This document shows, piece after piece, positions 62,487 to 64,000 of a DNA stretch of 64,000 nucleotides. The translations under genes and the position numbers were made by a program. Each line of letters opens with the position of its first letter. The first letter of the stretch is position 1. Source of the stretch: Hyphomicrobiales bacterium (GTDB lineage: Bacteria; Pseudomonadota; Alphaproteobacteria; Rhizobiales; Rhizobiaceae); the NCBI GenBank assembly GCA_900472675.1, contig UCJA01000009.1:62001-126000 (forward strand), read 5' to 3'. The notes under the pieces were generated by a model. That model made no database searches. It had not been told where the DNA came from and worked only from the letters and a program-made list of their open reading frames with translations.

Positions 62487-64000
62487 ATGGCGGAAATCCG
62501 CGGAGAAAAAGTCAGCTTCAGCAGGAAGGAAATCGTCCCGCTGCATGAGCTCCCCTCTGCGCAAGTAGAGGACCCGATGATCGTCCACTGCCCGCCGAGG
62601 CGTTCGCGCCTCCACCGCGTCGGCCGGACCGCACGCCTGTTCCTCACCCTGGTCCTGATTGCGGTCTGTGCCGCGGTCTTCGCGATCGAAGGCGGCATTG
62701 TCGATGGGGCATTGTCCGCGCGTGCACAGGCGGCGCTGAACAATGCGATCGGTCCCCGCTACGTCGCCTCCGTCGGCTCAACGGTGATTCGCTTCGATAC
62801 GCATTTCCGCCTGGCTATCGAGGCCCGCGACGTTGATGTGGTGGAGCAGGCGAGCGGCGAGCACCTAAGCCGCGCCGGTGCGCTGCGGCTCGCCATCGAT
62901 CCCCTGGCCCTGCTCGGCGGGCGCGTCTCGATCAAGCACATGGAAGCTCAGGATATCCGGCTTGAGACCGCGCAATTGCCGGAGGGCCAGCAAATGCCTC
63001 TGTCGAAGGTGCGGGTCGATGCGACGCCCCGCGTGCTCGAGCAGGCATTCCAGCGGCTGGACGAGGCCCGCGGTCTGATCCAGCGCAGCGGCACGGCCTC
63101 TGTCCGGATCGCTGGCATCCAGATCGTTCTGCCGACGGCACCGGGGCAGGAGCCCCTGAGGCTGGAAGTGGAGGCGCTGGACCTGGCGCTGCGGCCGGAT
63201 GGCGAAGTGGAGATCAAAGGCGACGTCAGCCTCAATGGCCGCAAGGCAACGCTGCTCGCGACATCGCAGACCACAGAGGGCGTGACGACGGCGCTTGCAG
63301 CAAAACTGTCCGGCCTGGACGTCACTCCCTTCCTCCTGCAGCGTGCCAGCGACGGCACGCCGCGCGAAGGCATCGAGGGAGCGCTCGATCTGGAGATAGC
63401 CGCCACCCGGGCGCGCGAGGCCACCAAGCCTGCCATGACGGCGGTGCTGCACCAGTCTCCCGGCCGCTTCTTCTTCGATAGCATTCCCCAGGTTTTCAGT
63501 GGCGCCGAGATCAATGTTGCCTATGATTTCGCCAAGGACTCCATCGAGATCCGTCAGTCGCAGGCCCGCTTTGGCCCGACGGTGCTCCCTCTCACGGGAG
63601 CGATCCTGGATCTCAACCGCCTCGACCCCAATGACAAGCGGCTCGGCTTCGGCCTGGACCTGCTCGTCAGCGGCGGCACTGCCGTTGGCGCAACGGAGGG
63701 CGAGGAGCCAGCGCATTTCGATTTGAAGGCGGCCGGGCGGTATCTGTCGGCGGATCGCGAACTGCAGTTCGATCAGATGGGCGTATCGAGCCCGACCGGC
63801 ACCATGGCCGGTTCGCTGCGCGTCCGGTTCGGCGACAAGTCTCCCGAAGTCAGCTTCGGGGCACAACTGCCGAAGATGGATGTGTCGACCGTCAAGCAGC
63901 TATGGCCCTTCTGGATGGCGCGAAAGCCGCGCGACTGGGTTATGGCCAACCTGTTCTCCGGAACCCTCACCAATGGCTCAATTGCGGTCTTCATTCCGCA
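62487..64000 (+). CDS. DUF3971/AsmA-like envelope protein (N-terminal part, cut by window edge)
   Basis: The frame runs from ATG 62487 to the last base without a stop, giving the first ~504 residues. It begins AEIRGEKVSFSRKEIVPLHE; an internal ATG at 62577 could also be used. One membrane helix follows (RLFLTLVLIAVCAAVFAIEG, about residues 53-72), then a long beta-rich periplasmic region (RLAIDPLALLGGRVSIKHM) and, near the edge, LWPFWMARKPRDWVMANLFS, typical of DUF3971. AsmA-like proteins (TamB, YhdP) form hydrophobic grooves that carry phospholipid to the outer membrane. Function by analogy; divergent from bcp. Confidence 0.82.
   Translation, partial: MAEIRGEKVSFSRKEIVPLHELPSAQVEDPMIVHCPPRRSRLHRVGRTARLFLTLVLIAVCAAVFAIEGGIVDGALSARAQAALNNAIGPRYVASVGSTVIRFDTHFRLAIEARDVDVVEQASGEHLSRAGALRLAIDPLALLGGRVSIKHMEAQDIRLETAQLPEGQQMPLSKVRVDATPRVLEQAFQRLDEARGLIQRSGTASVRIAGIQIVLPTAPGQEPLRLEVEALDLALRPDGEVEIKGDVSLNGRKATLLATSQTTEGVTTALAAKLSGLDVTPFLLQRASDGTPREGIEGALDLEIAATRAREATKPAMTAVLHQSPGRFFFDSIPQVFSGAEINVAYDFAKDSIEIRQSQARFGPTVLPLTGAILDLNRLDPNDKRLGFGLDLLVSGGTAVGATEGEEPAHFDLKAAGRYLSADRELQFDQMGVSSPTGTMAGSLRVRFGDKSPEVSFGAQLPKMDVSTVKQLWPFWMARKPRDWVMANLFSGTLTNGSIAVFIP

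Overview
The window is a gene-dense, high-GC chromosomal segment of an alphaproteobacterium, almost certainly a member of the Rhizobiaceae (Rhizobium/Agrobacterium/Sinorhizobium group). Supporting signs are the recA-alaS order with a GAAC-N7-GAAC SOS operator, the gene group purC-purS-purQ-purL-bolA-grxD, the hybrid kinase CckA, a zinc-ligand-poor DksA, DUF1476 (F1-ATPase zeta-type) proteins, a copy of the palindromic intergenic repeat common in rhizobia, and a 2128-codon coiled-coil protein that matches the polar-growth protein GPR/RgsE. No rRNA, tRNA, IS element, prophage or CRISPR array was seen. Both ends cut through genes: bluB on the left, a DUF3971/AsmA-like gene on the right.

Layout. 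1-5.5 kb: end of bluB, an unknown secreted protein, a malic enzyme-phosphotransacetylase fusion, an LpxH-like phosphoesterase and a dipeptide epimerase. 5.5-9.6 kb: a four-gene Mla-type lipid transport operon (STAS-permease, ATPase, MCE protein, auxiliary lipoprotein). 9.7-13.5 kb: a more accessory block with two divergent regulator/oxidoreductase pairs (LysR with SDR, HxlR with NmrA-like) and a YCII-like protein. 13.6-20 kb: the giant gpr-like gene, with an Hpt-domain gene diverging from it. 20.9-24.1 kb: a [2Fe-2S] ferredoxin, a DUF922 protein and the folate genes folP-folB-folK. 24.2-30 kb: a small secreted protein, the YcjF/YcjX-like pair, a SixA phosphatase, dksA and a FliO-domain protein. 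30.3-38.8 kb: cckA, recA, alaS, ttcA and an inositol monophosphatase-family gene. 38.9-46.6 kb, leftward: MFS exporter, grxD, bolA, purL, a PagL-like protein, a small lipoprotein, purQ, a small unknown coiled-coil protein, purS and purC. 46.9-50.4 kb: two DUF1476 paralogues, an alpha/beta hydrolase, purB and rpe. 50.4-57.4 kb: an orphan ABC binding protein, a flavin reductase, then a co-directional MoxR/CoxE/XdhC/XdhC/MocA-like set resembling the maturation machinery of molybdenum hydroxylases, without an enzyme in view. 57.4-64 kb: a NUDIX hydrolase, a DEAD-box helicase, a membrane-anchored M23 peptidase, a DUF455 ferritin-like protein, a Bcp peroxiredoxin and the truncated AsmA-like gene.

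Functional themes are central metabolism (purines, folate, malate), envelope biology and polar growth (GPR, Mla, M23, PagL-like, AsmA-like), DNA repair and cell-cycle signalling (RecA, CckA), and redox/Fe-S handling (ferredoxin, Grx4, BolA, Bcp). The most striking sequence structure is inside the GPR-like protein: 59 consecutive 11-residue units without a break (residues 380-1028), followed by six 22-residue tandem copies of which the first four are nearly identical. Whole-family calls come from reading the translated sequences; no database search was possible.
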